Notes under the pieces: model-generated
The model's database searches: none
The model's input: only the letters and a program-made list of their open reading frames with translations
What the model was told of the DNA's origin: nothing
In this document: in pieces, positions 52,012-63,815 of the stretch
Position numbering within the stretch: the stretch's first letter is position 1
How the letters are laid out: each line of letters starts with the position of its first letter
Program-made: the position numbers and the translations under genes
Assembly (NCBI RefSeq): GCF_022539405.1
Contig: NZ_CP054394.1
Location: forward strand, 1,180,501 to 1,244,500
Reading direction: 5' to 3'
Length of the DNA stretch: 64,000 bases
Origin: Natranaerofaba carboxydovora
GTDB lineage: Bacteria > Bacillota > Natranaerobiia > Natranaerobiales > Natranaerofabaceae

Positions 52012-52284
52012 ATGAAAAACATATTTTCTGTAAGTTTGTTATTAGTAGTTAGTGGGTTGTTACTTAGTATGATAGGATATACAGCACCTATATTAATCAT
52101 AATTTTAGGAATTGGATGGTTAGGGTTATTCTCAAGTGGAGCGATATTATTAAAATGTCAACTTACAGCTAATCACGTATGCAAATGCTGTAGAGAACCT
52201 TGGAGTGTAGTTACCTTTACAAAGAATGTTGTGGAAACCACACAAGAACATTTATGTCCTGACTGTAGAGAAGAAGTATTTTAA
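52012..52284 (+). CDS. Small membrane protein with a C-terminal four-Cys site
   Basis: 90 residues. Two membrane helices (about 4-22 and 26-47) and a cytosolic tail with CKCC near residue 57 and CPDC near residue 84, suggesting a small zinc site. AGGGGG precedes the ATG. It has a strong promoter and a 20-bp perfect terminator, which suggests high expression. Family not recognised. Confidence 0.7.
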   Translation: MKNIFSVSLLLVVSGLLLSMIGYTAPILIIILGIGWLGLFSSGAILLKCQLTANHVCKCCREPWSVVTFTKNVVETTQEHLCPDCREEVF

Positions 52285-52300
52285 AAATGATAGAGGATTA

Positions 52301-52344
52301 AATAAATGAAGGCTACTTCTTATTAGAAGTAGCCTTCATTTATT
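52301..52344. terminator. Very strong bidirectional terminator
   Basis: Perfect 20-bp arms (52301-52320 and 52325-52344, core GAAGGCTACTTCT) with a TATT loop, between convergent genes. Confidence 0.88.
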
Positions 52345-52375
52345 ATATTGGGAAAAAGAGATTTTTAATCAATTA

Positions 52376-53386
52376 TTAGCCACCGAATATTCTCCGCCAC
52401 CAAGGTTTGTCTTGTTCTATTTCTTCTTGTAAATCTTTTATTAAGTCTACGATTTCCTGTTCTATCTCTTCAAATCTTTCTTTTATATCACCCATCATAT
52501 CGTAAATTTTCCACTCTCCATTAACAAGGCGAAGCTCTACTTCTCCTTCATGAGTTATAGTATCTGTTTCTTTAATGTATTCTGTTAGTAATTCATTAAC
52601 ACTCTCAATCATAACTGTCATATCTTTATCTTCACTTGACATTTCGACAATTTTGGGTATACCTTCTTCAGACAATCTATCAAGAACCTTTTGAAAATCT
52701 GGTTTTGTTATTTTCACATCTACTATTGCTGTATCATTAGACTTTTTGTATTCGAAAATTTCTAGATCGTATTTATTTTTTGTTTCGTGTAGATCTTCTA
52801 AGTCTTCAATGCCTGCATAAATGTACTCAAGTTCTTCCTCTCTGCCTTCTTTAATTAGTTTTTCAGCTTTATCAACTTCACCATCTACAAAAAGTAGTTT
52901 CCAGTATTCTTCTACAACTTTGTCTGGTGCTTTGAAGTTTTCATCGTCATTTATATACACAGTTTTGCTTTCGTCATTCCATTTGACATATGCTCCAAGA
53001 GCCTCAGAAACAAAGCGTAATGGTATTACTGTTCTACCTGTATCAGTTATTTCTGGTGTGGTATCCATTTTGTAATCATCACTTTTTTCTCCATTTATTT
53101 CATAGTATTTGTTGCCAATCTCTAATGAAATTTCGGTACCATTTTTTTCGATTTTGATTGTATTGTTATTACCATTCCATTCAAAATTAGCCCCTAGTTC
53201 TTCGCCAATTAATCTTAATGGAATTTGTACCCTGTTATTATCATCAATAAATGGCTTTTGTTCTTCTAATGAAACTTTTTCATAATTAATATAAACGTCA
53301 ATATCATTACTGCTTGCTATCGCATTTGTTGTACCGGCTAATAATATAACAACTAATAGTAAACTTAATACTAGAGCTTTTTTCAT
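52376..53386 (-). CDS. Exported copper amine oxidase N-terminal-type (stalk domain) protein
   Basis: 336 residues, start ATG 53386 (GGAGGGG upstream; the longer frame to 53449 lacks a signal at its N-terminus). Signal peptide about 1-24. Two stalk-domain repeats follow (VQIPLRLIGEELGANFEWNGNNNTIKI; TVIPLRFVSEALGAYVKWNDESKTVYI), then an acidic alpha/beta domain of about 200 residues resembling DUF4878-like NTF2 folds (VVEEYWKLLFVDGEVDKAEKLI). Probably a cell-surface binding protein. The last residues are basic/aromatic (WWRRIFGG). Confidence 0.8.
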   Translation of the reverse strand: MKKALVLSLLLVVILLAGTTNAIASSNDIDVYINYEKVSLEEQKPFIDDNNRVQIPLRLIGEELGANFEWNGNNNTIKIEKNGTEISLEIGNKYYEINGEKSDDYKMDTTPEITDTGRTVIPLRFVSEALGAYVKWNDESKTVYINDDENFKAPDKVVEEYWKLLFVDGEVDKAEKLIKEGREEELEYIYAGIEDLEDLHETKNKYDLEIFEYKKSNDTAIVDVKITKPDFQKVLDRLSEEGIPKIVEMSSEDKDMTVMIESVNELLTEYIKETDTITHEGEVELRLVNGEWKIYDMMGDIKERFEEIEQEIVDLIKDLQEEIEQDKPWWRRIFGG

Positions 53387-53486
53387 AAATATGACCCCTC
53401 CATGGCTTATTCTCCTATTTAGACGTAAGATACCTCTTTTATTGTTCATATTTTTTTGTTTTTTATTAAAAAATTTATAAAAAAAA

Positions 53487-53515
53487 GAGAGCCATGTTTA
53501 ATATTGAAGGCTCTC
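53487..53515 (-). terminator. Terminator of the ferredoxin gene
   Basis: GAGAGCC (53487-53493) pairs with GGCTCTC (53509-53515); six T follow on the minus strand. Confidence 0.8.
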
Positions 53516-53557
53516 GTAATAATCAAATATAATACCCATTATGAGTAAGTATTTTTG

Positions 53558-53728
53558 TTACGCTTCTACTATAGCTTCCTCTGGACACTCATCAACACAA
53601 GTGCCACAATCATTACACTTTTCTGGGTCGATTACAAAAATGTCATCGCCTTCGCTAATAGCTTCCTCTGGACATTCATCCTCACACATACCGCACTGAA
53701 TACAGTCTTCAGTAATCTTATAAGCCAT
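53558..53728 (-). CDS. 2[4Fe-4S] ferredoxin
   Basis: 56 residues, classic clostridial size. It begins MAYKITEDCIQCGMCEDECP and has a second cluster CNDCGTCVDECPEEAI. Both motifs are intact CxxCxxCxxxCP. GAGAGGTG precedes the ATG. Single-gene unit. A general low-potential electron carrier, a plausible partner for CODH and other oxidoreductases. Confidence 0.96.
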   Translation of the reverse strand: MAYKITEDCIQCGMCEDECPEEAISEGDDIFVIDPEKCNDCGTCVDECPEEAIVEA

Positions 53729-53794
53729 TTTATACACCTCTCTTTTTTTATTTTAATGTTATCATCATATTATAATTAGTACAAGGGTAAATTT

Positions 53795-54550
53795 TTATAA
53801 GGAGATTTTTAACTCCACTGGACAATGATCACTTCCCGTTATATTTGAGTGTATTATTGAATCTTTAATATGCTCTTTGATTTTATCTGAAACAATAAAA
53901 TAATCTATTCTCCAACCAACATTTCTTTCTCTAGCTTTTCTCATATAAGACCACCATGTATAGGCATCTTTTTTTTCTGGATATAAATATCTGAAAGTAT
54001 CAACAAAGCCAGCTTCAAGTAACCTGGTCATTTTGTCTCTTTCCTCATCAGAGAAACCAGCATTTTTTTTGTTGGATTTGGGGTTAGCAAGATCTATCTC
54101 CTGATGTGCCACATTTAGATCTCCGCATAGAATTACTGGTTTACTTTCATCTAATTCTATTAAGTAATTTCTAAAAGTATCTTCCCAATTCATCCTATGT
54201 TCTAGTCTTACAAGGCCTCTTTGAGAGTTTGGGGTATATACATTGACAAGATAGAATCCATCATATTCTAGTGTGATAACTCTCCCTTCTTCATCATTTT
54301 CGTTATTTCCAACCCCATAACTTACTTTATGAGGGGTAAATTTAGTAAACACAGCTGTTCCTGAATAGCCTTTTTTTTCGGCATAGTTCCAGTATTGTTC
54401 GTATTCTTTTAATTCAAGATCTATTTGGCCATTTTGTAGTTTGGTTTCTTGAATACAAAAGATATCAGCGTTTAATTTGTCAAAAGACTCTAAAAAGCCT
54501 TTTTTTAGACTGGCTCTTAAACCATTAACGTTCCATGATACTATTTTCAT
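53795..54550 (-). CDS. xth: Exodeoxyribonuclease III
   Basis: 251 residues, start ATG 54550, which gives the conserved MKIVSWNVNGLR; GGGGGG lies 7 nt upstream and overlaps the end of the symporter gene. IQETKLQ (metal-binding Glu), LCGDLNVAH and GSDHCPVELKI (catalytic His) are intact. AP endonuclease and 3'-5' exonuclease of base excision repair. It follows the PanF-like gene by 2 bp, so translational coupling is likely. Confidence 0.96.
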   Translation of the reverse strand: MKIVSWNVNGLRASLKKGFLESFDKLNADIFCIQETKLQNGQIDLELKEYEQYWNYAEKKGYSGTAVFTKFTPHKVSYGVGNNENDEEGRVITLEYDGFYLVNVYTPNSQRGLVRLEHRMNWEDTFRNYLIELDESKPVILCGDLNVAHQEIDLANPKSNKKNAGFSDEERDKMTRLLEAGFVDTFRYLYPEKKDAYTWWSYMRKARERNVGWRIDYFIVSDKIKEHIKDSIIHSNITGSDHCPVELKISL

Positions 54551-54552
54551 TT

Positions 54553-56037
54553 TCATACCCCCCAAAATTTTTGTATTACTCTAGCAGGTGGTTTTTCAGT
54601 TAATAGTGAAACAATTACAAATCCTGCAAGAGACAAGACTAATGTTAATACAATAGGATGCATACCAAGGGGTGTGGGCCAGTAGATATCAAATAATATA
54701 AAGGAAAGAACTCCTAATATTATAGAGGTGTAAGCACCTTTAGTATTAGCACGTTTCCAGTATATGCCTAAAACAATTGGCCAGAGAAAAGTTGCTTTTA
54801 AGCCTCCAGCTGCATAAAGGTTTAACCAAACCATTAGATCAGGTGGGTCAAAAGCCATAATAAATACAACAGCCCCCATAATTATAGCACTTAAAAATGT
54901 AATTAAAGATGTCCTTTGAAGTTTTGGATTTATTATATTTGCATAGACGTCATTTACAATTGCACCAAGCCCTACAAGCAGCTGGGAATCGATAGACGAC
55001 ATTACTGCAGCAAGAGGTCCCGCTAAGATTAGACCTGCGATCCAATTTGGGAAAAGATGAGTTGTTAGCTTTGGGACTACTAAGTCCCCTGATTCAATTC
55101 CAGGTAATAAGACTGCTCCAAAGGCTCCAAGTAAATGCATCCCAAGTAATAAAATCATTGTTATAATTGTTCCATAAATAATAGCATCTTTTAAACTTTT
55201 GCTATCTTTGTAACTCATTGCTCTTGTTGCTACCCTGGGAAGACCTACTACACCGAAACCAACTAATACCCAAAAAGAAGTAACGTAAGCTATTGTCAAA
55301 AATTCTGGATCAGTACCATAAGGTGATATCATTCCAGGGTCTAGCTTGTACATGTCCTGAATTATGTTATTTATCCCTCCTCCTGCACTAATTGCAGCAA
55401 ATATAACAGCTGATACACCAACTGTCATAACAATCCCCTGCAGTGTATCTGTTAGTGCCACCGCCCTAAAACCGCCAATAATAGTGTATATGAGTATTGT
55501 GAAGGCAAAAAAGATCAGGCCAACTTCATAGGATATGCCAAGAGCACCTTCTAAGAGCCTTACAGCTCCTATTACTTGTGCCGTCATTGCAGCCAGCAAA
55601 AAAAATACAACAGATAAAGAGACAATGACTACAAGTAATTTGCTTTCATAACGTTCTTTTAAAAAGTCTGTTATTGTCACTGCGTTAATTTTTCTTGCTA
55701 TTATTGCAAACTTCTTCCCCAGAACTCCAAGGGTAAAATAACCTGTAGGCATTTGAGCCATTGCGAGAAAAACCCATGCTAGACCATATGTATAAGCTGT
55801 ACCTGGTCCTCCGATGAAGCTTCCAGCACTTAAATATGTTGCTACAAGAGTCATAGCCAGCACAAAACCATTTAAATTTCGATCGCTCATCAAATATTCT
55901 TTCAAAAAACCTTTGCCCTCGCGCTTGGTAGCTCTGTAAACATATCGCATGCTTATAAAGCCAATTATATAAATGATTATAAAATAAATAATTAGAGGTA
56001 TTAATGCATCAAATCTAACTTCTTCAGCCAACGTCAT
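54553..56037 (-). CDS. panF: Sodium/pantothenate symporter (PanF-like)
   Basis: 494 residues, start taken at ATG 56037 (an ATG at 56052 is in frame). SSS family with about 13 helices: YLMSDRNLNGFVLAMTLVATYLSAGSFIGGPGTAY, GGFRAVALTDTLQGIVM and GPLAAVMSSIDSQLLVGLGAIVND. The paired YhdT-like gene supports PanF. It overlaps that gene by 14 bp. Confidence 0.85.
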   Translation of the reverse strand: MTLAEEVRFDALIPLIIYFIIIYIIGFISMRYVYRATKREGKGFLKEYLMSDRNLNGFVLAMTLVATYLSAGSFIGGPGTAYTYGLAWVFLAMAQMPTGYFTLGVLGKKFAIIARKINAVTITDFLKERYESKLLVVIVSLSVVFFLLAAMTAQVIGAVRLLEGALGISYEVGLIFFAFTILIYTIIGGFRAVALTDTLQGIVMTVGVSAVIFAAISAGGGINNIIQDMYKLDPGMISPYGTDPEFLTIAYVTSFWVLVGFGVVGLPRVATRAMSYKDSKSLKDAIIYGTIITMILLLGMHLLGAFGAVLLPGIESGDLVVPKLTTHLFPNWIAGLILAGPLAAVMSSIDSQLLVGLGAIVNDVYANIINPKLQRTSLITFLSAIIMGAVVFIMAFDPPDLMVWLNLYAAGGLKATFLWPIVLGIYWKRANTKGAYTSIILGVLSFILFDIYWPTPLGMHPIVLTLVLSLAGFVIVSLLTEKPPARVIQKFWGV

Positions 56038-56338
56038 CACTCTCTTCGTCACTACTGTTGTCTTCTACGACAAATTCTTCTGGTACTGTTTCTTCGAGGG
56101 AAAAATCTACAAAATATTTATTAACTAAAACTACTGTTAATACAGTAAAAAGTAATGCTCCTACAATACAACTCATAAAAAACCATAAAGGAAATCCCAT
56201 TACAAAAGTATACTCTGAAGGATCTTTAGATCCAAGGCCATATCCCCATGAAAACCACCAGATCAGATTCGCTAAACCTAAGCTTACACAAATTAAAGCT
56301 TCTTTGTTGCACTGTTTGTATCTTGGGTCTTCTTTCAA
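56024..56338 (-). CDS. YhdT/DUF997 family small membrane protein
   Basis: 104 residues, start TTG 56338 (GAGGAGGGGC 5 nt upstream; the longer frame to 56395 has no binding site). Two membrane helices with LANLIWWFSWGYGLGS, the DUF997 signature, and an acidic tail. YhdT genes commonly precede panF, as here; the function is unknown. Confidence 0.85.
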   Translation of the reverse strand: MKEDPRYKQCNKEALICVSLGLANLIWWFSWGYGLGSKDPSEYTFVMGFPLWFFMSCIVGALLFTVLTVVLVNKYFVDFSLEETVPEEFVVEDNSSDEESDDVG

Positions 56339-56462
56339 ATAGCGCCCCTCCTCATTATTAGATATAATATATTGATGATACTTTATATACAACAATGTTT
56401 TATTCTCAATAACTTAAGTATAAATGCATAATATATAGGTTGTCCATAAAATTATAAAAAAA

Positions 56463-56478
56463 AAGCCCAATTGAGGGC

Positions 56479-56480
<2 letters not shown>
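56463..56480 (-). terminator. Terminator of the tyrosine phenol-lyase operon
   Basis: AAGCCC (56463-56468) pairs with GGGCTT (56475-56480); eight T follow on the minus strand. It overlaps the stop codon of the lyase. Confidence 0.8.
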
Positions 56481-59272
<2,792 letters not shown>

Positions 59273-59287
59273 CTAATTTCACACACC

Positions 59288-60067
59288 TTATGCTCTACCT
59301 ATAATATATCCATATGGATCTACTTTATTACGTAAAAGCTCTAACTCTTCTTTCGTTGGCGGTTTACTGTCAACCAAATCATCGCTCCATAGCAATTCAA
59401 ATCCTGTATTTTCTTCTATTTGCTTCCTATCAATTCCCGGATGAATACTTTCAACCTGCATTCGCTTTTCATCTTCATCATATCCCATAACGCACAAATC
59501 AGTTATAACTTTGTAAGGTCCTGAACCGGGAGGCAGACCAGCTTCTTCCCTTTTTCCTTTGCCTGATAGATATCCTGGGGTAGTAAGGAAATCTACTTTT
59601 TCAACAAATCTTTTGCTGTCATGGGGTGTCATAACCATTGTGTTCCAAGCAAGCGAAGCTAGGTCGTTGGCTCCTCCACTCCCTGGTAGCCTTACTTTGG
59701 GTTTTTCATAATTATCTCCAATTATAGTTGAGTTGAGATTTCCATGTTTGTCTATTTGGGCACCACCCAAAAATGTATAATCAACCATACCCATTTGACA
59801 ATACTCCATTATTTCAGCCATACTGGTAGCCTGTATACCTTTATAAAATGTTCTAGAATCACCTACACTAATAGGCATTGTGGGAAGCTGTGGTCCCATT
59901 CCCCCTGCTTCAAACATAATCACCAAATTAGGGGCAACTGTCTTTTGACTAAGCATTGCAGCCGCACAAGGAGCTCCAGTGCCAACAACTACAGTACTAT
60001 TATCCTCCAAGTTTCTTGAAGCAAGGGTTATCATAAGCTCCATTTTATTATATTCATTTCCAGACAT
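59288..60067 (-). CDS. CoA-transferase subunit beta, glutaconate/IpdB type (copy 2)
   Basis: 259 residues, the same length as the copy at 24488 and similar over its whole length, including VVVGTGAPCAAAMLSQKT, the catalytic-type Glu in MFEAGGMGP and FLGGAQIDKHGNLNST. A duplication with later divergence. It lies 50 bp after its alpha subunit, the same spacing as in copy 1. Confidence 0.88.
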   Translation of the reverse strand: MSGNEYNKMELMITLASRNLEDNSTVVVGTGAPCAAAMLSQKTVAPNLVIMFEAGGMGPQLPTMPISVGDSRTFYKGIQATSMAEIMEYCQMGMVDYTFLGGAQIDKHGNLNSTIIGDNYEKPKVRLPGSGGANDLASLAWNTMVMTPHDSKRFVEKVDFLTTPGYLSGKGKREEAGLPPGSGPYKVITDLCVMGYDEDEKRMQVESIHPGIDRKQIEENTGFELLWSDDLVDSKPPTKEELELLRNKVDPYGYIIGRA

Positions 60068-60117
60068 TGTAATCCCTCCTCATAAGCATGAAATATCATC
60101 ATAATTATCAATCTAAT

Positions 60118-61140
60118 TTATTGATCTAAACCTTCCAGTTCTTCAAGGTCTTCAATTAGATTTTCTTGTCTTCTTAGCTCTTTGATTCTTTTAATACCAC
60201 CGCAAAGTTCTAGATACTCTTCGAAGTCCTTTGTGTTATGAATATATTCTTCAATAAAAGATTCAATTTCACCTTTGCTTTCTTTTTCTAACCAGAGCTT
60301 TAGATGTTCCTCATCGCTAAAATATCTATATGCCATATTACCGGGATAGCAACCAAATGGAACTTCTGCTACTGCATCAACAAGGAAATAAGGTATTTTT
60401 ACTTTGTCAGTTTCATTTCTCATCTGGGAATGTGGAACTAACTCTTCAGTAGTAACAATAACTCTTTTTGCACATTTTACTAAATCAGTGTCACTTACTT
60501 CGATTCCTTCAATTTGGCAATTTCCGTATATATCAGCTTTGTGGACATGGATAACGGCAACATCAACATTTAATGCAGGAAGTGCAGCTAACTTTTGACC
60601 AGTGAAAGGACAGTTCATAACTTTGGCTCCACTGTATTTAAAGGTATCAGTACCAAGAAGGACTCTAGTAGGTAAAAAAGGCAGTCCCATAGCAGCAGCT
60701 TTGTAGCGCCAGGCAAGAGCCGCATTACTCCATTCTGTGACTTTGATTCCGTATTTTTCAAAAGCATCCCTAGCACTTTTTGATAAGCCTCTGGCTTCAA
60801 GACCAACAACATATGCTGCATCACAACGGTCAACAACTTTCCCAGCCATTAATATTTGCCCGTCATGAGTTGCAGTATGACCTGATAGACCAATATTTTT
60901 CTTTTTTTGCCGTACTATTTCATGGTAGACTGCAGTTGGAATTCTATTTGTACCAAACCCACCAACACCTAAATAAGTACCATCTTCAATAAATTCTTCT
61001 ACTGCTTTTTTAACTGTAGTGACCTTTGGAACTTTTTTTCTAGGCTTTTTCTTAAAATATTCTCTGGCTCCATCTGCGTCGGGTTCAACAAATAATTCGC
61101 CGATTCCTTTTTCTAAATTGACCAATTCCTCATTACTCAT
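60118..61140 (-). CDS. CoA-transferase subunit alpha, glutaconate/IpdA type (copy 2)
   Basis: 340 residues, start ATG 61140 (AAGGAAGGTG upstream). It shares all motifs with copy 1 (GVGGFGTNRIPTAVYHEIVRQ, LSGHTATHDGQILMAG, HVHKADIYGNCQIEG). First gene of the run toward amidase and tyrosine phenol-lyase. The upstream region holds a palindromic operator-like site. Confidence 0.88.
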   Translation of the reverse strand: MSNEELVNLEKGIGELFVEPDADGAREYFKKKPRKKVPKVTTVKKAVEEFIEDGTYLGVGGFGTNRIPTAVYHEIVRQKKKNIGLSGHTATHDGQILMAGKVVDRCDAAYVVGLEARGLSKSARDAFEKYGIKVTEWSNAALAWRYKAAAMGLPFLPTRVLLGTDTFKYSGAKVMNCPFTGQKLAALPALNVDVAVIHVHKADIYGNCQIEGIEVSDTDLVKCAKRVIVTTEELVPHSQMRNETDKVKIPYFLVDAVAEVPFGCYPGNMAYRYFSDEEHLKLWLEKESKGEIESFIEEYIHNTKDFEEYLELCGGIKRIKELRRQENLIEDLEELEGLDQ

Positions 61141-61219
61141 TAGCCTCACCTTCCTTATTATTATTTATATTTTTAAAGTATACCTTGCTAATTAAATTTT
61201 ATACAATTATAGAAGTTTG

Positions 61220-61234
61220 TACAATTAAATTGTA
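61220..61234. promoter_or_regulatory. Palindromic operator-like site before CoA-transferase copy 2
   Basis: TACAATT-A-AATTGTA, a perfect odd palindrome typical of LacI/GntR-type operators in AT-rich genomes. A related ATACAATTATA lies at 61201-61211. A possible minus-strand promoter (TTGTAT, 18 bp, TATACT) lies just downstream. The adjacent LacI-family gene is the obvious candidate regulator. Confidence 0.5.
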
Positions 61235-61259
61235 TAATACAACAAAAAGCAAGGCAAAA

Positions 61260-62251
61260 TTAAGTGGTGTTTCTAATAATCAATTCTGGTTCAAGATAAG
61301 TATGCTGAGGTTTATTTCTTTCATTACTTATGTTATTCATTAGTGTGTCTACAGCAAGGATGCCCATTTCTTCTTTTTTTGAGCTATAGTAGTTAAAAGT
61401 ATATTTCTGTGCCCGCTAATATCTATATTATCATACCCAATTAGAGCTATGTCTTCAGGGATACGATAGCCTTTTTCTTTTATTATTTCCATTGAGGCAA
61501 GAGCTATTAGATCATTGCTTGCAAATATTGCAGTTGGAACAGGTGAAGTAGATAGAAGTTCATTGGTAAGCTTGTACGAAATCTCTTTGCTAAAAGGTCC
61601 CTGTTTAATATATTTTTTTTCAATTTGGAGCCCTTTTTCTTTCATAGCTTCATAAAAACCTTCTAACCTTTCTGAGGCTGTAGAAAGATTATTAGGCCCA
61701 GAAATATAAGCTATTCTCTTATGCCCTTTTTCAATTAAATGGTTAACAGCTAACTTGGCTCCTTCTTTATTTTTTGAGGCAATAAAAGCAGCTTTTTTTA
61801 ATTTTAAGCGTCTGTTACAAAATACACAAGGGTAGTCTGATCTTACTAGCTCTTCTGCTTTTTTATCGTTAAGGTTTACAGAAGAAAATATAATCCCATC
61901 TACTCCCTTTTGTCTTAAAAAATCGATATAGAAGTCTTGATTTTCTTTTTTATTGTCTGTATTACACAGCACTACATTGTAATTAAATAACTTTGCTCTA
62001 TCAGTAATATTTTTTGCAAGTTCACTGTAAAATGGGTTTGTTATATCTGAAACTATTAGTCCGATGGTATTTGTTTTTTGTAAAGCAAAATTTCTTGCCA
62101 TTTCATTTGGCTTATATCCTAATTCTGTCATTGCTTTAACTACTTTTTCTTTAGTATCTTCATTAACGTAATTATAATTGTTTAATACCCTGGAAACAGT
62201 TGCTGGAGAAACACCTGCTTTTTTGGCGACATCTTTTATAGTAATATTCAT
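61260..62251 (-). pseudogene. LacI-family transcriptional regulator, frameshifted near the C-terminus
   Basis: Start ATG 62251. N-terminal LacI helix-turn-helix (ITIKDVAKKAGVSPATVSRVLNN) and the sugar-binding-like core up to NILLTTIAQ are intact. There an A7 run (61374-61380) shifts the frame and the protein stops at 61349 after about 300 residues. One extra A would continue as KKEEMGILAVDTLMNN... to a stop at 61260, giving a full-length LacI protein (about 330). The normal continuation downstream shows the frameshift is recent, a sequencing error, or a slippage site. Confidence 0.8.
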
Positions 62252-62350
62252 TATTATCACATCCGGTAAAAATATTATTTGATTATAAAACTGCTTTATA
62301 ATGTTGTACTAAATGTACTATATATTACTCTATATATTATTCTAACATAA

Positions 62351-62389
62351 TTAAGTTTGTCCCCGTATAGGTAACGGGGACAAACTTAA
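62351..62389. terminator. Strong inverted repeat, probable terminator of atoE
   Basis: Perfect 15-bp arms TTAAGTTTGTCCCCG (62351-62365) and its complement (62375-62389), 9-nt loop. It lies 16 bp after the atoE stop. The best T-run is on the plus strand; on the minus strand it is weak. Confidence 0.65.
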
Positions 62390-62405
62390 GTTTTTTGTTT
62401 TTTAG

Positions 62406-63725
62406 TTACATGAACATTAAGCCAATTGGAATTACAATACCAGAAAGAATCAGAGCCATTATGCAATAACCCATAATATCTTTGGCGCCAAGCCCGGCAA
62501 TTGCAAGTGCTGGTAGTGCCCAGAAAGGCTGAATCATGTTTGTCCAAGCATCACCCCATGCTACAGCCATAGCAGCTTGTGCATAGTCGACATTTAAGGC
62601 TTCTGCTGCTGGCATAACTATAGGAGCCTGTACAGCCCACTGTCCTCCACCTGATGGAACGAAGAAGTTTAGGATACCTGCACTTAAGAAAGTAAAGATT
62701 GGGAATGTTGTTTCATTAGCAAACCCAATAATAGATTCTGACATAATAGCCGCTAGACCAGAAGCTGTCATCATGCCCATTATACCTGCATAGAATGGGA
62801 ACTGTACGATAATTGGCCCTGCTGCTACAGAAGCATTTGGTAGTGCATTCAAAAATCTTTGTGGAGTACCATGAAGTAATATTCCAAGGAACAAGAATAT
62901 AAAGTTAACTATATTAAGATTTAGATCAAAGCCCTGATTAGCAAAGTAATATACTACATAAATCATTCCAAGGCCACCGATTATCATTGAGATAGCTCTG
63001 CTGTTGTTGATATAATCAGATACTGTTTCAAGCTTTGCATTTTCGGTGTCATCTACTTCGTCTTCCAACACTGCAGGATCAACTTCAATAATATCTTCTT
63101 CTTTTGGTATCATTGCCCGGTTTAATATTGGTAGCAAAATTATTAGTGCAAGTACAGTGAGAAGGTTGGCAGGATTAAAAATTGTTTGTGAAGTAGGGAT
63201 TACTCCCATAATATCAGCAAAATCGTGTCCCTCTCCTGCAATTGCAAGAGTTACTGAACCTGCAAGCCCTGCGTGCCATACTAAATAACCAGAATAAGCA
63301 CTTGCTATTAGAAGCCTGTAATCTACCCCTTTAACAACTCTTGCCACTTCTTTTGAAAATAGCGCAAGAACAACTAGTCCAAAGCCCCACTGTATCCAGG
63401 AAGCTATTGCACCTACAATTGTAACCATTACAATTGCCTGGGGCATATTCTTTGGTACAGAAGCCCCTGCTCTTAAAATACTTTTGATTGGCCTACTGTT
63501 TGCAAGGATGTGACCGGTAACAAGGATCAGAGACATCTGCATAGCAAATTCTAATAGGTCCCAAAATCCTTCTCCCCAGTACCTTGTCATGTCAATAAAG
63601 CCGGCATCTGTCATACTCCATCCCATTAAAAACACAACAAAAGTCAATATAATAGCAAATAGGAATGGAGCAGGTAAATATTTTTGCATTAAGTTAACAA
63701 AAAACCTACTGGTTGCTTGTAACAA
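62406..63725 (-). CDS. atoE: Short-chain fatty acid transporter (AtoE family)
   Basis: 439 residues, about 11 membrane helices. FFVNLMQKYLPAPFLFAIILT, IQWGFGLVVLALFSKEVAR and NFFVPSGGGQWAVQAPIV are AtoE landmarks. It imports short-chain fatty acids or acetoacetate. Start TTG with GGAGGG upstream. It lies next to a LacI regulator, CoA-transferase genes and a short-chain dehydrogenase, which suggests uptake and activation of an organic acid. Confidence 0.92.
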   Translation of the reverse strand: MLQATSRFFVNLMQKYLPAPFLFAIILTFVVFLMGWSMTDAGFIDMTRYWGEGFWDLLEFAMQMSLILVTGHILANSRPIKSILRAGASVPKNMPQAIVMVTIVGAIASWIQWGFGLVVLALFSKEVARVVKGVDYRLLIASAYSGYLVWHAGLAGSVTLAIAGEGHDFADIMGVIPTSQTIFNPANLLTVLALIILLPILNRAMIPKEEDIIEVDPAVLEDEVDDTENAKLETVSDYINNSRAISMIIGGLGMIYVVYYFANQGFDLNLNIVNFIFLFLGILLHGTPQRFLNALPNASVAAGPIIVQFPFYAGIMGMMTASGLAAIMSESIIGFANETTFPIFTFLSAGILNFFVPSGGGQWAVQAPIVMPAAEALNVDYAQAAMAVAWGDAWTNMIQPFWALPALAIAGLGAKDIMGYCIMALILSGIVIPIGLMFM

Positions 63726-63815
63726 TTGATCTCCCTCCTTAAAATTTAGTAAAATTTAATTTAAAGTTAATATTCTGTATTTTTATTAATTTTTGATAAA
63801 TTTTTTCAAAAATTA

